Assembly (NCBI GenBank): GCA_003641695.1
Contig: QNBL01000087.1
Location: 1 to 9,130 of the forward strand
Length of the DNA: 9,130 bases
Reading direction: 5' to 3'
DNA from: Spirochaetota bacterium
GTDB taxonomy: Bacteria; Spirochaetota; Spirochaetia; B11-G9
A program made the translations under genes and the position numbers. Shown here one piece after another: positions 1 to 5,671 of this stretch (position 1 is the stretch's first letter; each line of letters opens with the position of its first letter). The notes under the pieces were generated by a model. The model had not been told where the DNA came from. It made no database searches and saw nothing but the letters and a program-made list of their open reading frames with translations.

Positions 1-5
1 AATTC

Positions 6-890
6 ATGAAGGTACTTAATTTTGGATCGCTTAATATAGATAGTGTCTACCGTGTTCCCCATACAGTCCGTCCCGGAGAAACCATCTCAAGCACTGGATT
101 ATCAACCCATGCAGGAGGAAAGGGCGCCAATCAGTCCGCGGCGCTTGCAAAGGCAGGAGTCAGTGTCTTTCATGCCGGTAAAATAGGGACAGACGGAGTA
201 TGGCTTTTAGAGAAACTTCAAAATTTCGGGGTAAACACCGACCATATCATAATCGGTAAAGGGAAAACGGGTAATGCACTGATCCAGGTATCCGACAATG
301 GAGAAAACGCGATTGTTCTTTTTGGCGGAGGCAACAAAGAGGTCTCGAAACAGGAAATCAAGGATATTTTAAGCAATTTCGAAAAAGGAGATATACTGCT
401 TCTTCAAAATGAAATAAGTAACATACCTTTTATAATGAAAAATGCTTCAGAAAAAGGGATGAAAATTATCTTTAATCCCGCTCCGTTTGAGCCGGAGGTA
501 CGCACATACCCCCTTGATACTGTTGATATTTTTATTGTTAACGAAACGGAGGGGAGCGGTCTTTCAGGAGGAGAACAGGATCCGGTAAAGATTATGGAAG
601 TTCTGACCAGTGTCTACAAAGGAAAGGAGATTATTCTTACCCTGGGAAAAGAGGGGGTACTTTACGGGAAAGACAGCTTCCGGGCAAAGGCAGAAATCAT
701 CGATGTTCCCGTAGTGGATACCACTGCAGCGGGAGATACCTTTATCGGTTACTATATTGCAGGGCTTCTTCAGGGGAATTCAATACAGGAAATACTAACC
801 GCTTCCTGCGTAGCTTCCTCGCTCACTGTTTCAAAGCCCGGAGCAATGGATGCAATCCCCGTTAAAGAGGAAGTAGCAGCGCTGCTGTAA
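6..890 (+). CDS. rbsK: Ribokinase (PfkB family carbohydrate kinase)
   Basis: This 294-residue protein should phosphorylate D-ribose to ribose 5-phosphate with ATP in the cytoplasm, feeding the pentose phosphate and nucleotide pathways. It opens with GSLNID (residues 7-12). The first PfkB signature, GGKGANQ, is at 37-43. NPAP follows near residue 158 and the ribokinase-type NETE motif lies in the middle of the protein. The second PfkB signature, DTTAAGDTF, is at 238-246, with Asp244 as the expected catalytic base. Length and N-terminal alignment fit full-length ribokinases, so ATG at 6 is probably the true start, although only five bases precede it and no ribosome site can be judged. No ribose transporter or LacI-type regulator is visible here. 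Another PfkB sugar or nucleoside kinase is possible, but the combination of motifs favours ribokinase. No convincing terminator follows the gene. Confidence 0.87.
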   Translation: MKVLNFGSLNIDSVYRVPHTVRPGETISSTGLSTHAGGKGANQSAALAKAGVSVFHAGKIGTDGVWLLEKLQNFGVNTDHIIIGKGKTGNALIQVSDNGENAIVLFGGGNKEVSKQEIKDILSNFEKGDILLLQNEISNIPFIMKNASEKGMKIIFNPAPFEPEVRTYPLDTVDIFIVNETEGSGLSGGEQDPVKIMEVLTSVYKGKEIILTLGKEGVLYGKDSFRAKAEIIDVPVVDTTAAGDTFIGYYIAGLLQGNSIQEILTASCVASSLTVSKPGAMDAIPVKEEVAALL

Positions 891-973
891 GGTGTTTATG
901 CTGAATTGCATTTTCTGCACCTCTCTTCTTCGGAGGCCTTTCGTAAGGTTTCTACCAGAAGTTTGTCGATCTG

Positions 974-1437
974 ATGTTCCTCGTTATTCGGAAAGTAAAC
1001 AGCGTTACATATGTTTATCCCTGGGTACTGCAGTCCTTCAATGTTGATGAAGAGAATCTCTCAGTAACAGTATGCACCGATCGGGCTCAGGTAACCCGAA
1101 CAGCGGATATAACGGTCAGCAAAGGGGAGAAAAATTTTCAATCAGTCCTGGAATTGATGAGGATCTTTCTGTAGAAAGAAAGCGGTTGAACAGATTTGAG
1201 GAAACTTCAGGGTTCTTCAGCAAGAAGACAAAAATTACCTATGAATATCAGATTGAGGTTACCAATAACAAGGCTTCCATTGAGAAGATTGAAGTACGGG
1301 ATCAGTTTCCGATCCCTCAGAATGAAGACATTGCCGTTGAGCTGATTAAACCGGAGTATACAGCAGACACAGCGGAATTAAAGAAAACCAGTGAAGATTT
1401 CCTTATATGGACCAGAACCCTGAAACCCGGAATATGA
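974..1437 (+). pseudogene. Collapsed DUF4140/DUF4139 (MuiA-like) gene: both ends kept, middle deleted
   Basis: Two overlapping frames together look like the ends of one family of proteins. Frame 2 (about 1010-1140) encodes VTVCTDRAQVTRTADITVSK, which matches the start of the N-terminal DUF4140 domain (typically VTVY-DRA-VTRT). It stops at 1172-1174. Frame 1 (about 1130-1437) encodes GIDEDLSVERKRL, FEETSGFFSKK, ITYEYQIEV, VRDQFPIPQNEDI and LKPG, which is the end of a DUF4139 domain, then stops at 1435-1437. Intact members are roughly 500-550 residues, so several hundred codons are missing between the halves and the join is out of frame, near 1130-1145. No signal peptide is readable upstream, although family members are usually exported. 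The intact family's role is poorly defined; MuiA was named as a mucoidy inhibitor. I regard this fragment as non-functional. The family match is from recognition of the motifs, not a search. Confidence 0.75.
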
Positions 1438-1620
1438 GAATCAGCGGTCTGGAGTGACCAATTTCCGGCTGAAGGTCATAGAGTTCAAGGCCCCCCCCTC
1501 ATTACTGCTTCCATACTTATCGGCATAGGTGTAGCGGCAGAGGTCCTCCTGCAGGAAGCATCCAGGGCTGTAAAAAAACTATCGGTTAATGCCAATGCGG
1601 GCTTCCGGTATGGTGGATGA
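1424..1620 (+). pseudogene. Unidentified 3' gene remnant with frame change at a C8 run
   Basis: After the DUF4139 fragment, frame 2 is open from 1424 and reads YENQRSGVTNFRLKVIEFKAPP up to a C-tract. Beyond the tract, frame 1 reads ITASILIGIGVAAEVLLQEA and then SRAVKKLSVNANAGFRYGG, ending at TGA 1618-1620. One extra C, giving nine, would join the two into a single protein end. The alternating hydrophobic and amphipathic character, with a Gly/Arg/Tyr-rich terminus, would suit a membrane or envelope protein, but I do not recognise the family. No start codon with a ribosome site precedes it, and it runs directly out of the DUF4139 fragment. The likeliest reading is that a deletion fused the tails of two genes. 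A sequencing error in the C-run is an alternative explanation for the frame change only. Confidence 0.4.
1491..1498 (+). repeat. C8 homopolymer tract
   Basis: Eight consecutive Cs sit exactly where the readable frame of the 1424-1620 remnant switches from frame 2 to frame 1. Such a run can slip during replication or be miscounted in sequencing. Confidence 0.6.
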
Positions 1621-1641
1621 TTAAAAGTTTGCACAATCGTA

Positions 1642-1670
1642 TTGACCCCGGCCAAAAATAAAGCTACTTT
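1642..1670 (+). promoter_or_regulatory. Possible sigma-70 promoter of the rhomboid gene
   Basis: TTGACC at 1642-1647 (5 of 6 to TTGACA) is separated by 17 bases from TACTTT at 1665-1670, a weak -10 keeping the conserved TA and final T. The expected transcription start falls at about 1677-1678, on the ATG itself, which would give a leaderless mRNA. No purine-rich ribosome site lies in the 30 bases before the ATG. Confidence 0.35.
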
Positions 1671-1677
1671 TATACGT

Positions 1678-2331
1678 ATGAGCAACAATATTTTAAAGAA
1701 ACAGTTTCCCTATACCTATTCATCCATAACTTTTTATCTTATAGGGATAAACATCCTCTTCTACATGTTAAACATTGTGTATCCCCGGTCTGTTTTCTAC
1801 ACAGCCATGATTCCGGGACTTGTGACACAGAAGTTTTTTATATGGCAGTTTGTAACCTACATGTTTACTCATGCCAACTTCTCCCATATTCTTTTTAACA
1901 TGCTGGGACTCTTCTTTTTTGGAGTACAGGTGGAACGAAGAATGGGAAGTTACGAGTTTCTGCTGTTTTATCTGGTAAGCGGTTTTCTTGCCGGCTTATT
2001 CTCTTTTTTTGTGTATATCCTAACAGGCTCATATGCTGTTATTTTGCTCGGTGCTTCCGGAGCTGTTTTTGCTGTTCTCTTTGCTTTTGCAGTCTACTTT
2101 CCCTATGCAAAAATTTACATAATGGGAATTATTCCCGTAAAAGCTCCCATTCTGGTTATCGGTTACGCTGCTCTTGAACTCTTCAGTCAGCTTACCAGTT
2201 CCCGGATGGGGGTCGCTCATCTTACGCATCTTGCCGGTTTTGGATTTGCCTATCTTTATTTTGTAGTCCGCCTGGGTATAAACCCCCTGGACTCCTTTAA
2301 AAGCGGCCGATCCGGCCCATGGGGAAATTAA
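1678..2331 (+). CDS. Rhomboid family intramembrane serine protease
   Basis: This multi-pass inner-membrane protein should cleave transmembrane substrates within the bilayer. From ATG 1678 it has 217 residues. HANFSH (65-70), followed by NMLGLFFFG, matches the conserved rhomboid H-x4-H and N region in helix 2. GASG at 125-128 holds the nucleophile Ser127. HLTHLAG (181-187) supplies the catalytic His184, in the H-x-x-G context of GlpG His254. The catalytic dyad is therefore intact. About six hydrophobic helices can be seen, beginning at residue 17. The frame also opens with TTG at 1642, but that would add 12 hydrophilic residues overlapping a promoter-like element, so I prefer the ATG. The next gene starts 5 bases after the stop, indicating one transcript. 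The substrate is unknown. Confidence 0.88.
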   Translation: MSNNILKKQFPYTYSSITFYLIGINILFYMLNIVYPRSVFYTAMIPGLVTQKFFIWQFVTYMFTHANFSHILFNMLGLFFFGVQVERRMGSYEFLLFYLVSGFLAGLFSFFVYILTGSYAVILLGASGAVFAVLFAFAVYFPYAKIYIMGIIPVKAPILVIGYAALELFSQLTSSRMGVAHLTHLAGFGFAYLYFVVRLGINPLDSFKSGRSGPWGN

Positions 2332-2336
2332 GCTGA

Positions 2337-3023
2337 ATGGGGAGGTTTGGAACTCCGCTCTTTGTTTTTCTCCTTCTCATTCTTCTTCCTCTGAATCTCG
2401 CCGCTTTAACCCCTGGCTCCGATGTCATTGTTCTGACTCTCTGGACGGAGATTTCCAGGACTGTTCCTGATGTTGGAGAGGACCCTGTTCCCCGGGATCT
2501 GGAGGGATTTTCAAAAAAGGTTCTCATCGATGCAGTATGGATTATCTCCGGAATGATTTACGGATTTGATGTACGGTATGTTCCCTTGGACAGGGAGCGG
2601 AAGATTGAGGAGGTCTTTACCATTGATCCTGTGTATACCATACCCTTTGGAGATCCCGCGTTAAGAATAACCGGATCCAGATTTGAGCAGGACCGGTTTT
2701 TTGTCGAGGTGCGGTATGATTTGGCGGATTACCAGTTAAGAAGACTTTCTCTCTGGAACAGCAACATATATCCCGAGGCTGAAGGTCTGGGTACAGCATC
2801 ATTTTTCGAAGGGGAAGATGCACGGATTGAATCTGTGAAGAACGGGGTCAAGATGGCACTGAGAAATTATCTGAGATTAAGAATCCGGAACAAACCCAGA
2901 GAGATTACAGCCAAGGTTCTTCTCGATCAGAGCCCCTACATAGTTATTGACGCCGGAGGATACAAGGCAAAAACCAGAGTTAAGCTTAACGTTGAAAAGG
3001 TTATCCCCTATACAATTTATTAA
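2337..3023 (+). CDS. Exported protein of unknown function
   Basis: I do not recognise a family for this 228-residue protein. Its first 23 residues form a clear signal peptide: a short basic start (MGRFGTP), a hydrophobic core of Leu, Phe and Ile, and a likely signal peptidase I site after LNLAA. No lipobox is present, since the protein has no cysteine at all. The mature part, about 205 residues, is rich in beta-prone and charged segments, with a basic amphipathic stretch near 165-190 (KMALRNYLRLRIRNKPRE) and a Lys/Val-rich end. It is probably periplasmic or outer-membrane associated. It follows the rhomboid gene by 5 bases, so the two are probably co-transcribed. Its stop overlaps the stop of the convergent adenosine deaminase gene. 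A GGGGAA stretch at 2321-2326 is a weak and rather distant ribosome site. Confidence 0.72.
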   Translation: MGRFGTPLFVFLLLILLPLNLAALTPGSDVIVLTLWTEISRTVPDVGEDPVPRDLEGFSKKVLIDAVWIISGMIYGFDVRYVPLDRERKIEEVFTIDPVYTIPFGDPALRITGSRFEQDRFFVEVRYDLADYQLRRLSLWNSNIYPEAEGLGTASFFEGEDARIESVKNGVKMALRNYLRLRIRNKPREITAKVLLDQSPYIVIDAGGYKAKTRVKLNVEKVIPYTIY

Positions 3024-4105
3024 TCGAAGGGGTTTGTCTCCCTGCGCAGACGGGCAAACTCAGGTTTAATAACATCGTAGATAATCCTTATTCTCCCGTC
3101 ATAATGAAGAAATGCTGATTTCATTGCGTTCAGGGTAAGCTTTTCCAGATCCCGCAGGCTTAAATTGTAATGCTCCACTGCAATTTCCATCTCTTTGCTC
3201 AAGGTAGTATTACTCATAAGTCTGTTGTCTGTGCAGAGGCATACTCTGAATCCGTTCTTGAAGTACAGCGGAAAGGGGTGGCTGTCGAAGTTTTCAGCTG
3301 CTCCGGTATGAATGTTTGAAGAAAGACAGACCTCCATGGGGATCCTTTTGTCCCTTATGAAATGGGAAAGGGAACCCATTTTTTCAATAAAGGTTCCGGA
3401 AATGGTCATGTCTTCCAGAAGCCTTGTAGCGTGGCCGATCCGGTGGGCGCCGCATATCTGAAGGGCCTGCCAGATGGATTCTATTCCGAAGGCTTCTCCA
3501 GCATGGATTGTTATGTTGAAGTTTCTGTTGCGGATGTATTGAAAGGCTTCGAGATGCTTTTTCGGGGGATGTCCGTTCTCGTCTCCGGCTATATCGAATG
3601 CGACAACACCTCTGTCCCGGAAAGCAACTGCAAGTTCTGCAACTTCCAGGGAGATGCTGTAATCCTGATCCCGCATGGCACAGAGTATCAACCCGTATTC
3701 CAGACCTGTTTCTTTCCTGCCTCTGGACAATCCTGAGAGAACTGACTCAACTATGGCTTCGAGGTTCAAACCGCTTTTCTGATGAAGAATCGGAGCAAAT
3801 CGTATTTCCGCGTATACAACATTCTCCTTTTTAAGGTCCAGTATATGCTCATAGGCAATCCGCTCGAGAGCTTGTTTCGTCTGCATTACGGAAACTGTAA
3901 CAGCGAAGCTTTCGAGGTAAAGGGAGAGACTTTTCCGGTTTGCTCCCCTTTGAAGCCACCGGGCCAATTTTTTGGGATCGGTTTCCGGGAGTTCTACTCC
4001 CTGTTCCTGAGCAAGTTCAACTATTGTTTCCGGTCTTAATCCCCCGTCCAGGTGGTCGTGGAGCTCAACTTTGGGGATTTTTTTAATCATTTCTCGTGTT
4101 ACCAT
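3020..4105 (-). CDS. add: Adenosine deaminase
   Basis: This 361-residue cytoplasmic zinc hydrolase should convert adenosine and deoxyadenosine to inosine and deoxyinosine in purine salvage. Metal and substrate residues are all in place: HDHLDGG at 16-22 (zinc ligands His16 and His18), HAGE at 201-204 (ligand His201, catalytic Glu204), GHAT with His225, the SSN motif, and CTDNRLMS with Asp293 as the last metal ligand. The TDNRLMS form, rather than TDDP, occurs in many bacterial adenosine deaminases. Relatives such as adenine or futalosine-type deaminases cannot be fully excluded. Start choice is uncertain: ATG at 4105 lacks a ribosome site, while Met6, fifteen bases further in, has only a weak GAGAA just before it. 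The zinc-ribbon gene lies 44 bases upstream on the same strand with no terminator between them, so they may share a transcript. The stop overlaps the convergent stop of the exported-protein gene. Confidence 0.88.
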   Translation of the reverse strand: MVTREMIKKIPKVELHDHLDGGLRPETIVELAQEQGVELPETDPKKLARWLQRGANRKSLSLYLESFAVTVSVMQTKQALERIAYEHILDLKKENVVYAEIRFAPILHQKSGLNLEAIVESVLSGLSRGRKETGLEYGLILCAMRDQDYSISLEVAELAVAFRDRGVVAFDIAGDENGHPPKKHLEAFQYIRNRNFNITIHAGEAFGIESIWQALQICGAHRIGHATRLLEDMTISGTFIEKMGSLSHFIRDKRIPMEVCLSSNIHTGAAENFDSHPFPLYFKNGFRVCLCTDNRLMSNTTLSKEMEIAVEHYNLSLRDLEKLTLNAMKSAFLHYDGRIRIIYDVIKPEFARLRRETNPFD

Positions 4106-4149
4106 GGGTAAAGTTTAATACATTTCCCGTGCAAAGTATAGAATATTTG

Positions 4150-4545
4150 TTAGTATTTGCGCCTGTAGCATTCGCTGCAGCCGAGAACATGAACGTGGGT
4201 TTTGTCAGGTTTTAAGAAAGCTCTGGCTATGACAATATTCCCAGGGGCAAGTTCTGTTTTGCAGACAGGGCAAATCCGTTTTATCTTATTATTTGGCGGA
4301 TAGCAATGGGGACAGCCGTATATCTCCATCATGCTGTCGGGGGTACCTTTAAAGAGAACCGACTTAACCCGCTGCCCTTTTTCCAGTCCGCTGCCGCACA
4401 GGGGGCAGGAAGTATGAAAGACCCCCTGCTGTGTTCTGGTTTTATCGAAGGTTTCCCCGGAACCTTTTCGGAGGAGAAGAAGCAGAAGTATAATAACAAT
4501 TATCCCGGTAATTATGGGCACAATAAAGGTAAAAACGTTGTACAT
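4150..4545 (-). CDS. Membrane-anchored tandem zinc-ribbon protein of unknown function
   Basis: The 131-residue protein begins with one long hydrophobic helix (about residues 5-25) followed by Arg26-Lys27, which by the positive-inside rule places the rest in the cytoplasm. The remainder carries four CxxC pairs: 47/50, 78/81, 92/95 and 123/126. They form two similar units, each beginning CPxC and ending GCxxCY, and the distance from the first to the third cysteine is exactly 31 residues in both. This points to two tandem four-cysteine zinc ribbons from an internal duplication. A good ribosome site, AGGA at 4551-4554, lies five bases upstream of the ATG. The gene is divergent from rsmI with only 28 bases between start codons, and adenosine deaminase follows 44 bases downstream. 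Nucleic-acid or protein binding is possible, but no function can be assigned from sequence alone. Confidence 0.78.
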   Translation of the reverse strand: MYNVFTFIVPIITGIIVIILLLLLLRKGSGETFDKTRTQQGVFHTSCPLCGSGLEKGQRVKSVLFKGTPDSMMEIYGCPHCYPPNNKIKRICPVCKTELAPGNIVIARAFLKPDKTHVHVLGCSECYRRKY

Positions 4546-4567
4546 TACTTTCCTTTATCGGTAGAAT
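4538..4567 (+). promoter_or_regulatory. Possible sigma-70 promoter of rsmI
   Basis: TAGAAT at 4562-4567 matches five of six -10 positions. The -35 candidate TTGTAC at 4538-4543 is poor (three of six), with an 18-base spacer, and reaches into the start of the divergent zinc-ribbon gene. The expected transcription start is about 4573-4575, at the GTG start of rsmI. Confidence 0.3.
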
Positions 4568-4573
4568 ACAACC

Positions 4574-5254
4574 GTGGGTATATTATTTATTACGGCAACA
4601 CCTATTGGAAACCTGGGGGATATTACATTAAGAGGGATTGAAACCTTAAAAAATGTAGATGTAATTGCGTGTGAGGATACCAGGCATACTTTACGGCTTC
4701 TGAACCATTTGGAGATAAAAAAACCGCTCATAAGCTGCAGAGCTCAGAATGAAGAGAAAGCGGCGGTTAAAATCTGCACTCTTCTCGGCGAAGGGAAGGA
4801 TGTTGCTTTCGTCAGTGATGCAGGAACTCCCGGGATAAGCGATCCGGGCAGCAGACTTGTTAAAATAGTCCGGCAGGAGGGGTTTGATGTTATTCCCGTC
4901 CCCGGGGTATCAGCTTTTGCCGCACTGTGCAGTATCGGAGGAATTTCGGGAAAAACCTTTACGTTTGAAGGGTTTTTAAGCCCGAAAGGGGGAAAGAGAC
5001 GTAAAAGGGTAAAGGAACTCCTTGAAAGAGAGGAAAACTTCGTCTTGTACGAGTCTCCCTTCAGGATAATCAAGCTCTTAGGTGATATAGCAGATGAGGA
5101 TCCCGGGAGAGAAGTCGTTTTGGGAAGAGAAATGACTAAAAAATTTGAAGAGTATTTAAGCGGAAGTGCCGAATATATACTTGAAACGCTGGAAAGTCGG
5201 GAAAATTTAAAAGGAGAGTTTTCTTTACTTGTATCCGGGAAGAAAAAGAGTTAA
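4574..5254 (+). CDS. rsmI: 16S rRNA (cytidine-1402 2'-O)-methyltransferase RsmI
   Basis: RsmI uses S-adenosylmethionine to methylate the ribose of C1402 in the decoding centre of 16S rRNA. The tetrapyrrole-methylase fold signatures are clear: ATPIGNLGDIT (8-18), EDTRHT (34-39), SDAGTPGISDPG (81-92) and PGVSA (110-114). The start is fixed as GTG 4574, because an in-frame TAG at 4562-4564 leaves only three codons before it and the first motif begins almost at once. No ribosome site is evident. At 226 residues the protein ends just after the methylase core (GEFSLLVSG), so it lacks the roughly 50-residue C-terminal helical domain of the E. coli enzyme. The stop codon overlaps the -35 element of a candidate flgM promoter. 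No terminator separates it from flgM, so read-through into flgM is likely. Confidence 0.92.
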   Translation: MGILFITATPIGNLGDITLRGIETLKNVDVIACEDTRHTLRLLNHLEIKKPLISCRAQNEEKAAVKICTLLGEGKDVAFVSDAGTPGISDPGSRLVKIVRQEGFDVIPVPGVSAFAALCSIGGISGKTFTFEGFLSPKGGKRRKRVKELLEREENFVLYESPFRIIKLLGDIADEDPGREVVLGREMTKKFEEYLSGSAEYILETLESRENLKGEFSLLVSGKKKS

Positions 5255-5278
5255 TATTGAAGGTGTAGGTGACGATAG
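5252..5278 (+). promoter_or_regulatory. Candidate sigma-28 (FliA) promoter of flgM
   Basis: TAAT at 5252-5255 and GACGATAG at 5271-5278 are separated by exactly 15 bases. The flagellar sigma-28 consensus is TAAA-N15-GCCGATAA, so three of four and six of eight positions match with ideal spacing. The -35 overlaps the rsmI stop codon. Transcription would start near 5285, about 20 bases before flgM. Confidence 0.5.
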
Positions 5279-5304
5279 TAAAATTACAAGGATGGTTTTA
5301 AGGA

Positions 5305-5592
5305 ATGAATGTTGAAAGGTTAGGTCCATTAGAGCCGATAGCAAAACAGAATAATTCAAACAAGGTAAACAAACCTGTAAAGAAGAACGGGGCTGATTCT
5401 ATCAATATATCCTCAGATGCCAAGACAATGGGTGAAGTGTATCAGGTATCGGAGGTTGTCAAGACATCTCCCGATGTCAGGATGGACCGGATAGAAGAAG
5501 TAAAAGAGAAACTCAAAGATCCAGCCTACATAGACGACAAGATTGTAGAATCCGTAGCAGATTCCATAATGGATATGTTCGGCCTTTCATAA
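5305..5592 (+). CDS. flgM: FlgM-family anti-sigma-28 factor
   Basis: FlgM binds the flagellar sigma factor FliA (sigma-28) and holds late flagellar genes off until the hook-basal body is complete. This 95-residue protein has the family plan: a polar, disordered, Asn/Lys-rich N-terminal third, then DSINISSDAK (31-40), the conserved SPDVRMDRIEEVK (55-67), a DPAYI turn (72-76), and a final amphipathic helix ending IMDMFGLS. The start ATG at 5305 touches an AAGGA (5300-5304), which is too close for a normal ribosome site. A second AAGGA at 5288-5292 leaves a 12-base spacer. Both are imperfect, but no better in-frame start exists. A candidate sigma-28 promoter precedes the gene and a strong intrinsic terminator follows 24 bases after the stop, so it can be a monocistronic unit as well as the tail of an rsmI transcript. 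Confidence 0.87.
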   Translation: MNVERLGPLEPIAKQNNSNKVNKPVKKNGADSINISSDAKTMGEVYQVSEVVKTSPDVRMDRIEEVKEKLKDPAYIDDKIVESVADSIMDMFGLS

Positions 5593-5616
5593 GTATATAT
5601 AAACAAGAAATAAAAC

Positions 5617-5652
5617 GGGGGTGGTCTTTTTTAAGATCTATCCCCTTTTTTT
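5617..5652 (+). terminator. Intrinsic terminator after flgM
   Basis: A hairpin pairs 5617-5628 with 5633-5644 around a T4 loop: six inner pairs, a 2x2 mismatch, then G-T and three G-C pairs. A run of seven Ts follows at 5646-5652. It ends the rsmI/flgM transcript. The reverse direction also has a T-rich exit (GTTTTATTT), so weak bidirectional action is possible. Confidence 0.85.
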
Positions 5653-5671
5653 GGTATAGGGATGGTGGTAA

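Noticed and set aside
891..973. Short inverted repeats after the ribokinase gene as a terminator
   Set aside because: Stems are only about four bases (for example CCTT/AAGG) and no T-run follows.
1485..1688. Reverse open frame of 67 codons across the remnant region
   Set aside because: Its protein is compositionally random, has no ribosome site, and lies antisense to readable remnant peptides and the rhomboid start.
3362..4039. Several forward open frames inside adenosine deaminase
   Set aside because: They are antisense shadows of a gene with complete catalytic motifs, and their proteins resemble no family.
4744..5073. Reverse 109-codon frame inside rsmI
   Set aside because: It is a shadow of the conserved methylase core and has no motif or ribosome site.
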